Source of the DNA: Alcaligenes pakistanensis
Lineage (GTDB): Bacteria > Pseudomonadota > Gammaproteobacteria > Burkholderiales > Burkholderiaceae_B
Length of the DNA stretch: 64,000 nt
Direction of reading: 5' to 3'
NCBI RefSeq assembly: GCF_014652815.1
Contig: NZ_BMZN01000004.1
Span: 189,137-253,136, forward strand
Shown here: piece by piece, positions 35,768 to 48,096 of the stretch
How positions within the stretch are numbered: position 1 is the first letter of the stretch
Layout of the letters: each line of letters opens with the position of its first letter
Translations under genes and position numbers: made by a program
Notes under the pieces: generated by a model
Seen by the model: only the letters and a program-made list of their open reading frames with translations
What the model was told of the DNA's origin: nothing
Database searches by the model: none

Positions 35768-36517
35768 AACCCCTCCCAATGAATGAAGAAACCAGAACAA
35801 ATTGCATTGAAAATCAAGACTTCGTAATTATTCTAGGCAGATAAAAGATCGATTATCTTTATAAAATGTAAAAACGGAAACCGAATCACTGGACGTATTC
35901 GCGCAGAAGAAAGCGAACAAAGCCGGCAGAGTACTAAACTCCGGGCAAGCAGGGTCAAATGTCTTTACGTCTATGGTCTACAGGGGAAAAGGGACTGAAT
36001 CACCAGCATACGAAGTAAACCCGGCAGGCTTTATCAGCACAGCAGAACTCAGAATAAGCAGAACCGCCCATCTGCATTTTTTATTATTTTGAAATATTTA
36101 TTTACTCAGAAGATTTAATTGAGTCCCATAAGAATAAATAAATAAAATAAGAGCAATAAGAAAAACAAAGGCAAATTGAAAAAATTCTCGAGGGTTAGGA
36201 ATCGAGAGAAAACAACTTTACCAATAAAGTAAATTTTAAAAGTCTGCATTTAAGCCAAAATCCAAATATGACCCTTGGACCTTGCCTCTACCTGCCAGAT
36301 AACCCCCAAACCATAACCCTCGCTCCAGCGTTCACGACCAGCCGCCAAGCGTCCAAAAGCGACAAAGAAAACCATAAAACCGTGCATGGAAGTAGCAGAC
36401 TCGGTTATCCTGTTGCCTCCATTCAAGTTCGGCCGCTGCGGTGGTAAGCCGCGCATCATGCGCCTTCTGCATCCCTGTACTGCCAAAGACGGCCTGAATT
36501 CACACAGAGCCTAGCCT
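35768..36517. other. AT-rich 750-base gap before dapD
   Basis: The longest gene-free stretch. 36060-36250 is markedly AT-rich compared with the surroundings, with runs such as AATAAATAAATAAAATAAG. It presumably contains the dapD promoter. A minus-strand ORF of 78 codons at 36250-36486 lacks a ribosome-binding site and any motif. No transposon ends or repeats were seen. Confidence 0.55.
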
Positions 36518-39388
<2,871 letters not shown>

Positions 39389-39392
<4 letters not shown>

Positions 39393-41314
39393 TACGCGCA
39401 ACTGGAATTACGCTGCGTCGCGGCGTCAAAGTCCTGCTGGACAATACCGATTTCATCGTCAATCCAGGCGAACGCCTGGGGATTGTGGGAAAGAATGGCG
39501 CAGGTAAATCCTCGCTGTTTGCTTTGCTACAAGGCGAGCTGGATCTGGATGGGGGTGACCTGAGCATCCCTGAAGTTTGGAAAGTAGCCAGTGTGCGCCA
39601 AACGATCCCAGACCGCAGCCGCCCTGCCCGCGAGTTTGTGATTGACGGCGACGAGCGCTTACGCGCCTTGCAAGAAGCACGCGCCAATACACCCGACAGC
39701 GACGGCCACACCATTGCCGAGCTAGAAAACGCCCTGATCGAAGCCGATACCTGGTCCGCACCGTCACGTGCGGAGCAGTTGCTGGCCGGCCTGGGTTTCC
39801 GCCCCGATCAGTGGATGCTGCCTGTGCAGGAGTTCTCCGGTGGCTGGCAAATGCGCCTGTCCCTGGCACGCGCCCTGATGGCCCCTTCCGATCTGCTTTT
39901 ACTGGACGAGCCTACAAACCACCTGGACCTGGATGCCATGCTCTGGCTGGAGCGCTGGTTAGTGTCTTATCCCGGCACCGTGCTGTTAATTTCGCACGAT
40001 ACCGAATTTCTGGATGCCGTGGCCCGTTCGATTCTGCACGTGGACCAAGGCAAGCTCGTACGCTACAAAGGTGGCTATAACGATTTTCTGGCACAACGCG
40101 CCGAACGGATGCAACAAAGCCAAATTGCCTACGAGCGTCAAACCCGCGAAGCCGCTCGGTTGCAAGGCTTTATTGACCGCTTCAAAGCCCAGGCCACCAA
40201 AGCCAAACAAGCCCAAAGCCGGGTCAAGGCCCTGGCCCGCATGCAAATGGTCTCTCCCTTGCGGGAAGATTCCAGCGTCTCTATTCGCTTGCCTTCGCCT
40301 GACTACACACCCGACACCTTGCTGACCTTGAATCAAGCCGATTTAGGCTACCCAGGTCAAGAAAAACCCATTTTGGCTCAAGTGCGCCTGATGGTGCGTG
40401 GCGGCGCTCGCGTGGGGATTCTGGGGATGAACGGTGCGGGTAAATCGACGCTAGTCAAAACCTTGGCGGGCAAACTGGAACCCATACACGGAGAACGTCA
40501 AGAAGCCAAAGGCCTGGTGATAGGTTACTTCGCGCAGCACCAACTGGATTCCATTGATGCCGATGCCACTCCTTTGCAGCATCTGGCCCGTCTGGCCCCG
40601 GATGTACGCGAGCAGGAGCTGCGTAATTACCTGGGCTCCTTTGGTTTCAGCGGCGATATGGTCACCAGCCTGACAGCCCCCTTCTCGGGTGGTGAAAAGG
40701 CACGCTTGGCCCTGTCCCTGATTGTCTGGCAAAAACCCAATCTGCTTTTGCTGGACGAGCCCACCAACCACTTGGATGTGGACACCCGTGAAGCCCTGGC
40801 AACCGCGCTGGCCGATTACGGCGGCAGTGTGCTGCTGGTGTCGCACGATCGTCATTTGCTGCGCTCTACCGTCGACTCTTTCTGGATTGTGGCCGACGGC
40901 CAAGTTCAAGAGTTTGACGGTGACCTGGAAGACTACCGCGACTGGTTGCTGGCTCGCAGTGCGCAATCACGCTCAGAAGCTCGCCAGGAAGCACGAGCAG
41001 ATTCCGGTGCCGACACCACCGACCGTAAAGCCCAACGCCGCCAGGAAGCCGAGTTACGCCAGCGTCAGGCCCAGCAACGCAAGCCATTGGAAAGCCGCTT
41101 GAAGAAAGTGGAGTCCACCATGGAGAAAGCTCAGCTGCGCTTGCAAGAGTTGGATACCTTGATGCAAGACCCGGACTTTTATTCAGACCGCTATAAAGAT
41201 CAGCGTCCAGCCCTGATGGCCGAACACGGTGAACTCAGCAAGACGCATCAGACGCTGGAAGAAGAGTGGCTCGACATTCAGGAAGCGATGGAGGAGATTG
41301 GACGACAGGTTTAA
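39389..41314 (+). CDS. ABC-F family ATPase, YheS-like
   Basis: Soluble tandem ABC protein of 641 residues acting on ribosomes. First nucleotide-binding domain: Walker A GKNGAGKSS, signature FSGGWQMRLSLARAL, Walker B LLLLDEPTNHLD; linker with the P-site tRNA interaction helices (about 240-300; KQAQSRVKALARM); second domain with GMNGAGKST, SGGEKARLALSL and DEPTNHLD. A charged coiled-coil C-terminal tail (about 525-641) is typical of YheS/Uup. Start GTG at 39389 overlaps the prmB stop. YheS is favoured over Uup and EttA by the opening IRATGITLRRGVKVLLDN. Confidence 0.93.
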
Positions 41315-41382
41315 ACAAACCTGCGTTGGCAGCCAATCTTCTTATTGGGCTCACTGAAGCCTGTCTGAACGGACGGAAACCA

Positions 41383-41418
41383 AGAAGGCGCCATACCGAA
41401 AAGGGTGGCGCCTTTCTT
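41383..41418 (+). terminator. terminator of the dapD-dapE-prmB-ABC-F operon
   Basis: Stem AAGGCGCCA (41385-41393) / TGGCGCCTT (41406-41414), followed by TCTTCT. It lies 70 bases after the ABC-F stop and before the convergent tetR-type gene. Confidence 0.8.
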
Positions 41419-41444
41419 CTGGCTCAGGGAGGCAGCTTGCAGCA

Positions 41445-42068
41445 TCACGCCGAACTGGCACAGCCCAGATAGCCACACAGCAAACCCACAATAGCTTGCT
41501 CCACCTGTTCAGGCGGGTAAGGAACACCGGGCGGGATAATCGCGCCGTGAATAAGTGATTCCAAACATTGCATCACCACCCAAGTGGCCAGATCCAGGTC
41601 CTGGGGCCCTACCTCGCTGCGATGCTCTTCCAATAGCTGGCGTATACGATTACGGATGCTTTGATCGGCCTGACTCTCGGTGGGCGGCGCATCGAAGAAA
41701 GGAAAGTCTTTTTCCAGTACACGATGCAATTCCGGGTCCACCCGATGCGCGGCCAACCAGGCTTGCACTAAGGCCGTCAGCCGCCCCCTTAAATCCAGGG
41801 GCCGCGTATCCGCCAGACTACTTTCCATGGCCGTGTTCATCTGCAGCGCATGGCGCTCGTGTAAAGCGGCGATCAAGGAATCCTTGTTAGGGAAATACTG
41901 ATACACCGATCCCACACTGACTCCGGCCATCTCCGCCACCACATTGGTATTGGTTCCGGCGTAGCCACGCTCGGACAAAACGCGAGCCGTTGCCTCCAAA
42001 ATGGCTTCCACCAAAGCCCGTGAGCGGCTTTGACGAGGGATACGTCTGGCTTGAGGAAGCGTTGGCAT
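41445..42068 (-). CDS. TetR-family repressor
   Basis: 207 residues from ATG 42068 (MPTLPQARRIPRQSRSR). N-terminal helix-turn-helix (about 15-62) with ILEATARVLSERGYAGTNTNVVAEMAGVSVGSVYQYF in segments, then an all-helical ligand-binding domain. It is divergent from an MFS gene, with near-identical operator-like repeats in the 86-base gap, so it most likely represses that transporter and itself. The ligand is unknown. Confidence 0.9.
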   Translation of the reverse strand: MPTLPQARRIPRQSRSRALVEAILEATARVLSERGYAGTNTNVVAEMAGVSVGSVYQYFPNKDSLIAALHERHALQMNTAMESSLADTRPLDLRGRLTALVQAWLAAHRVDPELHRVLEKDFPFFDAPPTESQADQSIRNRIRQLLEEHRSEVGPQDLDLATWVVMQCLESLIHGAIIPPGVPYPPEQVEQAIVGLLCGYLGCASSA

Positions 42069-42096
42069 AGAGACTCCAAAGGCGAGTTTTCGATGT

Positions 42097-42139
42097 GAGC
42101 AATTATTCATATTATCTTAAATATCGAGCAATTACTCAT
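42097..42139. promoter_or_regulatory. twin operator-like repeats between tetR and MFS
   Basis: GAGCAATTATTCAT (42097-42110) and GAGCAATTACTCAT (42126-42139) are direct repeats identical at 13 of 14 bases, 29 bases apart. Each is itself a partial palindrome (GAG-C/T-AATT-A/G-CTC core in the second). This arrangement fits a TetR repressor binding two sites that cover both divergent promoters. Confidence 0.6.
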
Positions 42140-42154
42140 GTTTGGAGTTTCTGT

Positions 42155-43375
42155 ATGTCTGTACCCCAATCGGCTCTAGCCACCTCTACGGCGCAGTCCC
42201 CACCTGCCGCCCATGTTTTTCGAGCGCTGCTGCCTATTACTCTGGCGGTTTTCATCAGTTTTTTAAGCATAGGCCTGCCCTTACCTGTGCTGCCTTTGCA
42301 TGTACACAATGCTCTGGAGATGAGCACCCTGGTAGTGGGTTTGGTCATTGGAGCCCAATTCGCAGCCGCCTTGTTCTCGCGTGCCTGGGCCGGCAATCTG
42401 GCCGACACGCAAGGGGCCAAGCACGCCATGATGCTGGGCCTGATGGTGATGGGCCTGTCCGGGCTGACCTATATGGCGTCCTTAAGCTTTATCACTACGC
42501 CCACCCTGTCGGTCTGGGTGCTGGTCATAGGCCGTATCCTGCTTGGCTGCGGGGAAAGCCTGATCGTGACAGGTGCTTTGAGCTGGGGGATTGGCTTAGT
42601 CGGCCCACAGAATGCCGGCAAGGTCATGGCTTGGGTCGGTGTGGCCATGTACGGTGCGTATGCGGTGGGTGCCCCTATTGGGGTAGCCGTCAACCAGGAC
42701 TATGGCTTTGAGGGCATCTCTATCGCCGGCACTCTTTTGCCTTTGCTGTCTTTGCCACTGCTGCTCAAAGTACGCGCTACTGCCCCTACTGCCTTGCGCC
42801 GCACGCCGTTCTACAAAGTGCTCAGTCTGGTTTGGGGCGCCGGTATGGGCTTGCTGCTCTGCAGTGTAGGTTTTGGTAGTCTGACTGCCTTTGTTGCCCT
42901 GCTGTTCGCCGACCGCAATTGGGGTAATGCCTCCCTGGCCTTCCCTGCTTTTGGAGTTGCCTTCATTGCCGCGCGAATGCTCTTTGGTCATCTGCCCGAC
43001 AAACTGGGCGGGGCTCGCGTCGCTTTGCTGTGCGTCTTGATTGAAGCGGTCGGCCTGCTACTGATCTGGGGCGCACAAAGTCCTGCTATCGCCTACCTGG
43101 GTGCTGCCTTGACCGGATGGGGCTATTCCCTGGCCTTCCCTGGCTTTGGCGTTGAAGCCGTGCGCCGTGCACCACCAGAGAGCCGAGGGGTCGCCATGGG
43201 GGCTTACGTGGCCTTCCTGGACATCTCGCTAGGCATTACGGGTCCTGCCTTGGGCGCAATAGCTGGAGCCTGGGGGATTGGAGCAATTTATCTAGTCAGT
43301 GCTCTTGTGGTAAGCCTGTCCGTGTTGGTCGCTATCGCCCTGATGCGTGGCGCCAATCGCAAATCAACTGCCTGA
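42155..43375 (+). CDS. MFS transporter, YfcJ/YhhS-like
   Basis: 406 residues from ATG 42155 (MSVPQSALATSTAQ), GGAG nine bases upstream; the longer ORF starts inside the operator and is rejected. Twelve hydrophobic segments. Motif A-like GNLADTQGAKHAMMLG in loop 2-3 and FGHLPDKLGGARVAL in loop 8-9. Resembles sugar-efflux-type MFS proteins of the YfcJ/YhhS group. Substrate unknown; regulated by the divergent TetR gene by inference. Confidence 0.88.
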   Translation: MSVPQSALATSTAQSPPAAHVFRALLPITLAVFISFLSIGLPLPVLPLHVHNALEMSTLVVGLVIGAQFAAALFSRAWAGNLADTQGAKHAMMLGLMVMGLSGLTYMASLSFITTPTLSVWVLVIGRILLGCGESLIVTGALSWGIGLVGPQNAGKVMAWVGVAMYGAYAVGAPIGVAVNQDYGFEGISIAGTLLPLLSLPLLLKVRATAPTALRRTPFYKVLSLVWGAGMGLLLCSVGFGSLTAFVALLFADRNWGNASLAFPAFGVAFIAARMLFGHLPDKLGGARVALLCVLIEAVGLLLIWGAQSPAIAYLGAALTGWGYSLAFPGFGVEAVRRAPPESRGVAMGAYVAFLDISLGITGPALGAIAGAWGIGAIYLVSALVVSLSVLVAIALMRGANRKSTA

Positions 43376-43446
43376 GTCAACCGATTAATGGTACAAAGCA
43401 GCGCATTCACTATGAATCATTAATCCGCTTTATCAGGACCTTGCTC

Positions 43447-43827
43447 ATGCACATTGCCATACAAGAATTTCCCCGTATCTGGATCTCGAACGCTTCGCCC
43501 TCCAACTGGAAACAGGAATTGGAAGCCTTGCTGGATCAAGGTAAACGCTTTGTCTTGCTGACTCGCGAGCTCCCCGGCCAAGACGGCGCGGACAATGACA
43601 AAGAGGAATTTTCGCAGTGGCTCAAAGACCATCGCAGCCGTTTAAGCATCTACTGTGCGGCCAGCCTGGTGGTGGTGAGCAATTCCTTGATAGCCTTTTC
43701 CTTGAATGCCTTTGTGGCTCCCTTAAGCGAGAAGTTTGGCTTTCCTGTGCGTGTCGTGCATGAAGATGATCTGGATGCACAAATTACTGCCTTTCTGGCA
43801 GCCAGCCCGGAAGTAGCCAATAGCTAA
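43447..43827 (+). CDS. small cytoplasmic protein, unknown function
   Basis: 126 residues from ATG 43447, with AGGA nine bases upstream. Alternating beta and helix pattern: HIAIQEFPRIWISN, then FVLLTREL, a helix around EEFSQWLKDHRSRLSIYC, VVVSNSLIAFSLNAF, and VRVVHEDDLDAQITAFL. No catalytic motif or membrane helix is evident. It could be a small alpha/beta fold of the STAS or thioredoxin-like size class; this is only a guess. Independent of the phosphatase gene 160 bases downstream. Confidence 0.7.
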   Translation: MHIAIQEFPRIWISNASPSNWKQELEALLDQGKRFVLLTRELPGQDGADNDKEEFSQWLKDHRSRLSIYCAASLVVVSNSLIAFSLNAFVAPLSEKFGFPVRVVHEDDLDAQITAFLAASPEVANS

Positions 43828-43989
43828 ACAGTCCGGCTTCGCCAAGACGCGTAGGCCGACACGTTTCTTGGGCCATCTGCAGTCAGGTGGCCCCGTCTGG
43901 CTCTCCATCCAGACTAGAAACTGCAGAGTGAGCGGTGCACACGCATTAACACCTTCAGAACTGCAACTTTATGCGCGCTGCGCTGTCCA

Positions 43990-45966
43990 TTGTCTTTTCT
44001 TATTCTGGCTGTAATCCGTTTGAGTCTCTCCACCCCCTCTGCAAGCTTGCCCCCCGTACTGGCGGGCCCTATTTTGCGTCGCCTGGACTCCCAGCGTCTG
44101 GTCATATGGCTAGTCGGCAGCACAGCCTTGTCTCTAGACCTACTGCTGGAACCGGAAGGTGCCGCTCCCCAACGCCTTACTCTGGGTTCCAAGCACTGTC
44201 GCATCGTGCCAATTGGCCAGCACGCGTTTATCCATTTGATCGATGTAGAACTGGCTAGCCCCCTGCCCCGCGATACCCTTATTCACTACGACCTGCTCAC
44301 GGCAAGCGACACAGGACAAGAACAAGGGATTGCCGACTGGGCCCCTCATTTGCTCCATGTAGGCCAATCCCGACCCAATTTGGTCCTGGCCAGCCGGGCC
44401 GATAATCTGATGTTTGGCTCTTGCCGCAAGCCGCATCACCCGGCCCGTGACGGCCTGGCTCAAGCTGATACGGTGTTAAGCGAGCACATTCGCGAGGCCG
44501 ATGCGCGACCCGCCTTATTGATGCTGTGCGGCGATCAGGTCTATGCCGACGATGTTGCTGGCCCCATGCTGGCCGCTATTCATGCCTTGATTGAACGGCT
44601 GGGATTATTTGGCGAATATCTGGACGGCGCGGTCGTCTCAGACAGCGAGTCGCTGTATCGTCACCCGGCCAGCTACTACCGCCGCGCCGATCTGCTCCCG
44701 GCCTTCAAATCTAATGAAGCCCTGCGCGAGCGGTTTTTTGGTGGCGTGGAAAAACCGATTTTCACCACCGCCAATGCACATAACCACTTGGTCACCTTGG
44801 CGGAAGTACTGGCCATGTATCTGCTGGTCTGGTCCCCGACTGCCTGGCAGATCATCCCAGAGCCCAAGGCGTCCGAGCTAGAGCCCCAACACCAGCAACG
44901 CTGGCAACGTGAAGCCAGCGCACTAGAGGGTTTTAGACAAGACCTGCCTCAAGCGGCACGGCTTCTGGCACATGTACAGACCTTGATGATTTTTGATGAC
45001 CACGACATCACCGATGACTGGAATCTGTCCGCCAAATGGGAAAGCACGGCCTACGGCCACCCTTTTTCGCGGCGTATCGTGGGGAATGCCTTAGTCGCTT
45101 ATATGCTGTGTCAAGGCTGGGGGAATCGACCCGAGGTCTTTGCGGCTGTGCTGGATACAACCACCGCCTGGACGAGCAAGACGGATGGACAGCACCGCCT
45201 TGATCATCAGACCCAGGATGATCTGATCAAGCAGCTCCTGGCCTTTCAGCAATGGGACTATGTGCTGCGTACCGACCCCGCCATCATCGTGCTGGATACC
45301 CGTACCCGCCGCTGGCACAGCCGACGTTTAGCCAGCAGACCATCGGGTTTAATGGACTGGGAATCCTTGACGGAGCTGCAGCATGAATTACTGGATGAGA
45401 AGGCAGCAATTATCGTGTCGCCCACCCCTATGTTCGGTGTGAAGCTGATTGAGGTCATTCAAAGAATCTGCACCTATGCCGGCTTTGCCCTGACCGTTGA
45501 TGCAGAAAACTGGATGGCACACCGGGGCGCCGCCAATACTATGCTTAATATCTTTCGGCATTCCCGCACGCCCGGTAATTACGTAATCCTGTCCGGCGAC
45601 GTGCATTATTCCTTCGCCTACGATGTGCAGGTGCGCCACAGCAAACAAGTCCCACATATCTGGCAAATCACCAGTAGCGGCATCAAGAACGAGTTTCCAC
45701 CCGAGCTCTTGAACTGGCTGGATCGTCTGAACCGTTGGTTATATTCGCCACGCTCGCCCTTGAACTGGTTTACCCAGCGCCGCGACTTAAGCATCAGCCC
45801 TCGCCTGCCGAATCAACGCCAACAAGGAGAACGAGTCTGGAATGGCTCAGGAATAGGTCAGATCTGGCTGGACGAGCAAGGCCGCCCAGATCGAATCTTG
45901 CACCACAATGCCAACAAAAAGCCGCCTACCGAATTCTTGCCCCCGGATCAGGAGGAGAATGAGTAA
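43990..45966 (+). CDS. PhoD-like metallophosphatase, no classical signal
   Basis: Up to 658 residues. Metal-site motifs of the PhoD-like calcineurin fold are clear: FGSCRKPHHPARDG, LCGDQVYADD, FDDHDITDDWN and ILSGDVHYSF. Unlike true secreted PhoD there is no Tat signal; the N-terminus has a moderately hydrophobic start whose initiation codon is unsure (TTG 43990, or another TTG near 44018). An N-terminal beta domain precedes the catalytic domain as in the family. The phosphate ester substrate and location (cytoplasmic or attached to the membrane) are unresolved. Confidence 0.82.
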   Translation: MSFLILAVIRLSLSTPSASLPPVLAGPILRRLDSQRLVIWLVGSTALSLDLLLEPEGAAPQRLTLGSKHCRIVPIGQHAFIHLIDVELASPLPRDTLIHYDLLTASDTGQEQGIADWAPHLLHVGQSRPNLVLASRADNLMFGSCRKPHHPARDGLAQADTVLSEHIREADARPALLMLCGDQVYADDVAGPMLAAIHALIERLGLFGEYLDGAVVSDSESLYRHPASYYRRADLLPAFKSNEALRERFFGGVEKPIFTTANAHNHLVTLAEVLAMYLLVWSPTAWQIIPEPKASELEPQHQQRWQREASALEGFRQDLPQAARLLAHVQTLMIFDDHDITDDWNLSAKWESTAYGHPFSRRIVGNALVAYMLCQGWGNRPEVFAAVLDTTTAWTSKTDGQHRLDHQTQDDLIKQLLAFQQWDYVLRTDPAIIVLDTRTRRWHSRRLASRPSGLMDWESLTELQHELLDEKAAIIVSPTPMFGVKLIEVIQRICTYAGFALTVDAENWMAHRGAANTMLNIFRHSRTPGNYVILSGDVHYSFAYDVQVRHSKQVPHIWQITSSGIKNEFPPELLNWLDRLNRWLYSPRSPLNWFTQRRDLSISPRLPNQRQQGERVWNGSGIGQIWLDEQGRPDRILHHNANKKPPTEFLPPDQEENE

Positions 45967-46002
45967 GGCGGCTAGTGTCTGGCAAAGACAGCGGGCGTGG
46001 AT

Positions 46003-46314
46003 TTATTGACCCGCTACCGAGCTGACATACGTGGCGATCGCATCACGCTCTTCGTCACTTAAGGTTTGCGCAAAGGAAGGCATCGCGCCCATTCCTTCTT
46101 TCATCACCTTCAAAATCTGCTCTTTGGAGGGCTGCAATTCATCCAGATCAGGACCAATGGCGCCGGCCGAACCCGCATCAGCCAAGGTATGACAGACCGC
46201 ACAGGCGATAGGTTTGGCACTGCTGGCAAACAAGGTTTTGCCTTGTTCATCGGCATGGGCCTGGCCCGACACAGCGAACAAACAGGTAGCAGCAACAGCA
46301 AGGTATTTCTTCAT
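46003..46314 (-). CDS. sorB: cytochrome c subunit of sulfite dehydrogenase
   Basis: 103 residues. Signal peptide ending near GQAHA, haem-binding CAVCH (residues 38-42) and a distal Met in the MGAMPSFA segment. Class I c-type cytochrome, periplasmic. It lies 53 bases after the molybdenum subunit gene, the sorAB order, and would carry electrons from sulfite oxidation to the respiratory chain. Name follows the neighbour. Confidence 0.82.
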   Translation of the reverse strand: MKKYLAVAATCLFAVSGQAHADEQGKTLFASSAKPIACAVCHTLADAGSAGAIGPDLDELQPSKEQILKVMKEGMGAMPSFAQTLSDEERDAIATYVSSVAGQ

Positions 46315-46367
46315 GACTTCCTTCCAAACCCGCCCCGACGAATCGGGGCGGCTACAACATTCAATAC

Positions 46368-47588
46368 TTAGGCAACCGTGACAGGCAGCATGTGATCGCG
46401 CCAGCTATTGTTCAAATAACCATGGCTGTTGGCAACGCGCTCTTCAGGCTGAACCGTGCCCGCTTCGCTAGTCGCACGGCTGGCGATTTCGTATTGGCCG
46501 GGCTTTAATTCCATACCCACCACGAATTGACGCCAGGCGTACTTGCCCAGATCCGGTCCCACGAAATTGGCCTTGACCCAGTTCTTGCCACCGTCCACGG
46601 ACACTTCAACTTCTTTAGCCGCAGACATGCCACCGAAAGCCAAACCTTGGATCTGCACCAAGCCTGCTTTCAAATCTTCACCAGATTCGCCATTGGGGCT
46701 GGTGATCCAGGACTTGACCGGCATTTCCCACACCGACTCCTGGTTCACATTGGTCTTTTCGCCCATAGGCGTCATGCGGTAGCTGTTTTGCTGAATGCTG
46801 GCAGCTGACTGGTCTTTACTGAAGGCCAGTTGCTTGATGTACTTAACGTTGTTCACGCCGGTGTAACCGGGCACGATCAAACGCAAAGGACCACCGTGTG
46901 CCAAAGGAATGGGCTGACCGTTGATTTCCCAAGCCAGGATTGCATCATCAATGGCTTCCAGTGGAAGCGAGCGCTCCACCATGATGGTATTGGGATCCAA
47001 ACCTTCTGGAATATCCTCGCCGCCTGTGCCAGTCATGAATTTGGCACCGGCTTCCATACCGCCTGTCGCTTCCAGCACGGCCTTGATAGGTACGCCTGAG
47101 AACACGATGCAGCCAGCTGCACCCACAGTCCATTTGGTACCGCTGGGTTTTTCAGGGAAGTAAGCACGGCCGTTGCCGGAACATTGCAGCACCATAGGCA
47201 CTGCTACCAGGCCCAGGCGCTTCAGCTCGGCCACGGTCATGTCTTTAGGGTTTTTAACACCCTTGATCGACAGTACCCACGCGTCTGGATCAGCAACGAT
47301 CTGTTCAGACGGGGGAGCCACGTTATTGCGTACGAACAAGCGATCCAAGGGGGTAATCAAACCCGAACCAAATGCGCTGCGTTTGGTTTCAATGGTGTTA
47401 GCGCTATGTACGATCAAGCTGTCCAGGTGTTTCCAGGATGCATAAGCCGGCAGCGCCTTAGCCTGCGTTTTGGCCTTTTCCTGTGCCAGTGCCGCAGACA
47501 AAGGTGTCAAGCTTGCGGTGCCAGCCAAAGCCATGACCCCGCCCGTAGACAAAAGCATGCGCCGGCGTGAGAGATTGCTGGGTTCCAT
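46368..47588 (-). CDS. sorA: sulfite dehydrogenase molybdopterin subunit
   Basis: 406 residues from ATG 47588, which has GGAGG eight bases upstream; a second ATG at 47600 overlaps that Shine-Dalgarno and is rejected. Tat signal SRRRMLLSTGG. Sulfite-oxidase fold: Mo-cofactor domain with the molybdenum-ligand Cys in VLQCSGNGRAYF, the GGPLRLIVPGYTGVNNVKY stretch, and a C-terminal Ig-like dimerisation domain. It oxidises sulfite to sulfate in the periplasm and passes electrons to the cytochrome encoded next. Confidence 0.9.
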   Translation of the reverse strand: MEPSNLSRRRMLLSTGGVMALAGTASLTPLSAALAQEKAKTQAKALPAYASWKHLDSLIVHSANTIETKRSAFGSGLITPLDRLFVRNNVAPPSEQIVADPDAWVLSIKGVKNPKDMTVAELKRLGLVAVPMVLQCSGNGRAYFPEKPSGTKWTVGAAGCIVFSGVPIKAVLEATGGMEAGAKFMTGTGGEDIPEGLDPNTIMVERSLPLEAIDDAILAWEINGQPIPLAHGGPLRLIVPGYTGVNNVKYIKQLAFSKDQSAASIQQNSYRMTPMGEKTNVNQESVWEMPVKSWITSPNGESGEDLKAGLVQIQGLAFGGMSAAKEVEVSVDGGKNWVKANFVGPDLGKYAWRQFVVGMELKPGQYEIASRATSEAGTVQPEERVANSHGYLNNSWRDHMLPVTVA

Positions 47589-48096
47589 GATCGCCTCCAT
47601 GTGTGTTTGTTATCTGTAATTAGTTTAGGCTTCGATTTTATGGGGGCGCTCACTTTATAACTAGAATTTATAACCCTTATATATAACGGGAATATGGCGC
47701 TTATAGGGTATCAAGAAGTCCCTTGAGAGGCGCTTGAAATAAGGCTTACAGAAAATCTTCGTATATTTCCAAGAAGCAAATCAAGGTCAACAATCTTAAA
47801 AATTGAATGGGTAAGAGAGCCGGGGCGGTGCTTCCTACCTGCTACCTGAAATAGGGAAAACCACGATAGAGACGAGATGTTTGAATATTTGCCTCATCAA
47901 AAATCGGAATTTAACGGGTCTTTTTAATGCCCTGCTACTTGGGCGCATGAAAGCGCTGAGCTCGCCCTGGCTGATAAGAGAAGCAAACATACAGAGGCCG
48001 GGCCAACAAAATCCTCAGCCACAACAAACATCTCTCCATGAAAAAAGCCCCCGAGTCGGGGGCTTTCAAACTGTCCACTAGTCGTAGAAAAGCTGT
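47589..48096. other. intergenic region between sorA and uvrD
   Basis: 508 bases. The left part should contain the sorAB promoter; the right end holds the uvrD terminator. No gene could be supported: the plus-strand ORF at 47881-48081 has no ribosome-binding site and ends inside the terminator. Confidence 0.6.
48041..48066 (-). terminator. uvrD terminator
   Basis: Stem AGCCCCCG / CGGGGGCT around AGT, with a run of six A on the plus strand that gives T on the minus strand. 31 bases past the uvrD stop. Confidence 0.88.

Noticed and set aside
36250-36486. 78-codon minus-strand ORF upstream of dapD
   Set aside because: No ribosome-binding site, no recognisable motif, and it faces away from dapD across its promoter region.
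47881-48081. 66-codon plus-strand ORF between sorA and uvrD
   Set aside because: It runs through the uvrD terminator hairpin and has no start signal or motif.
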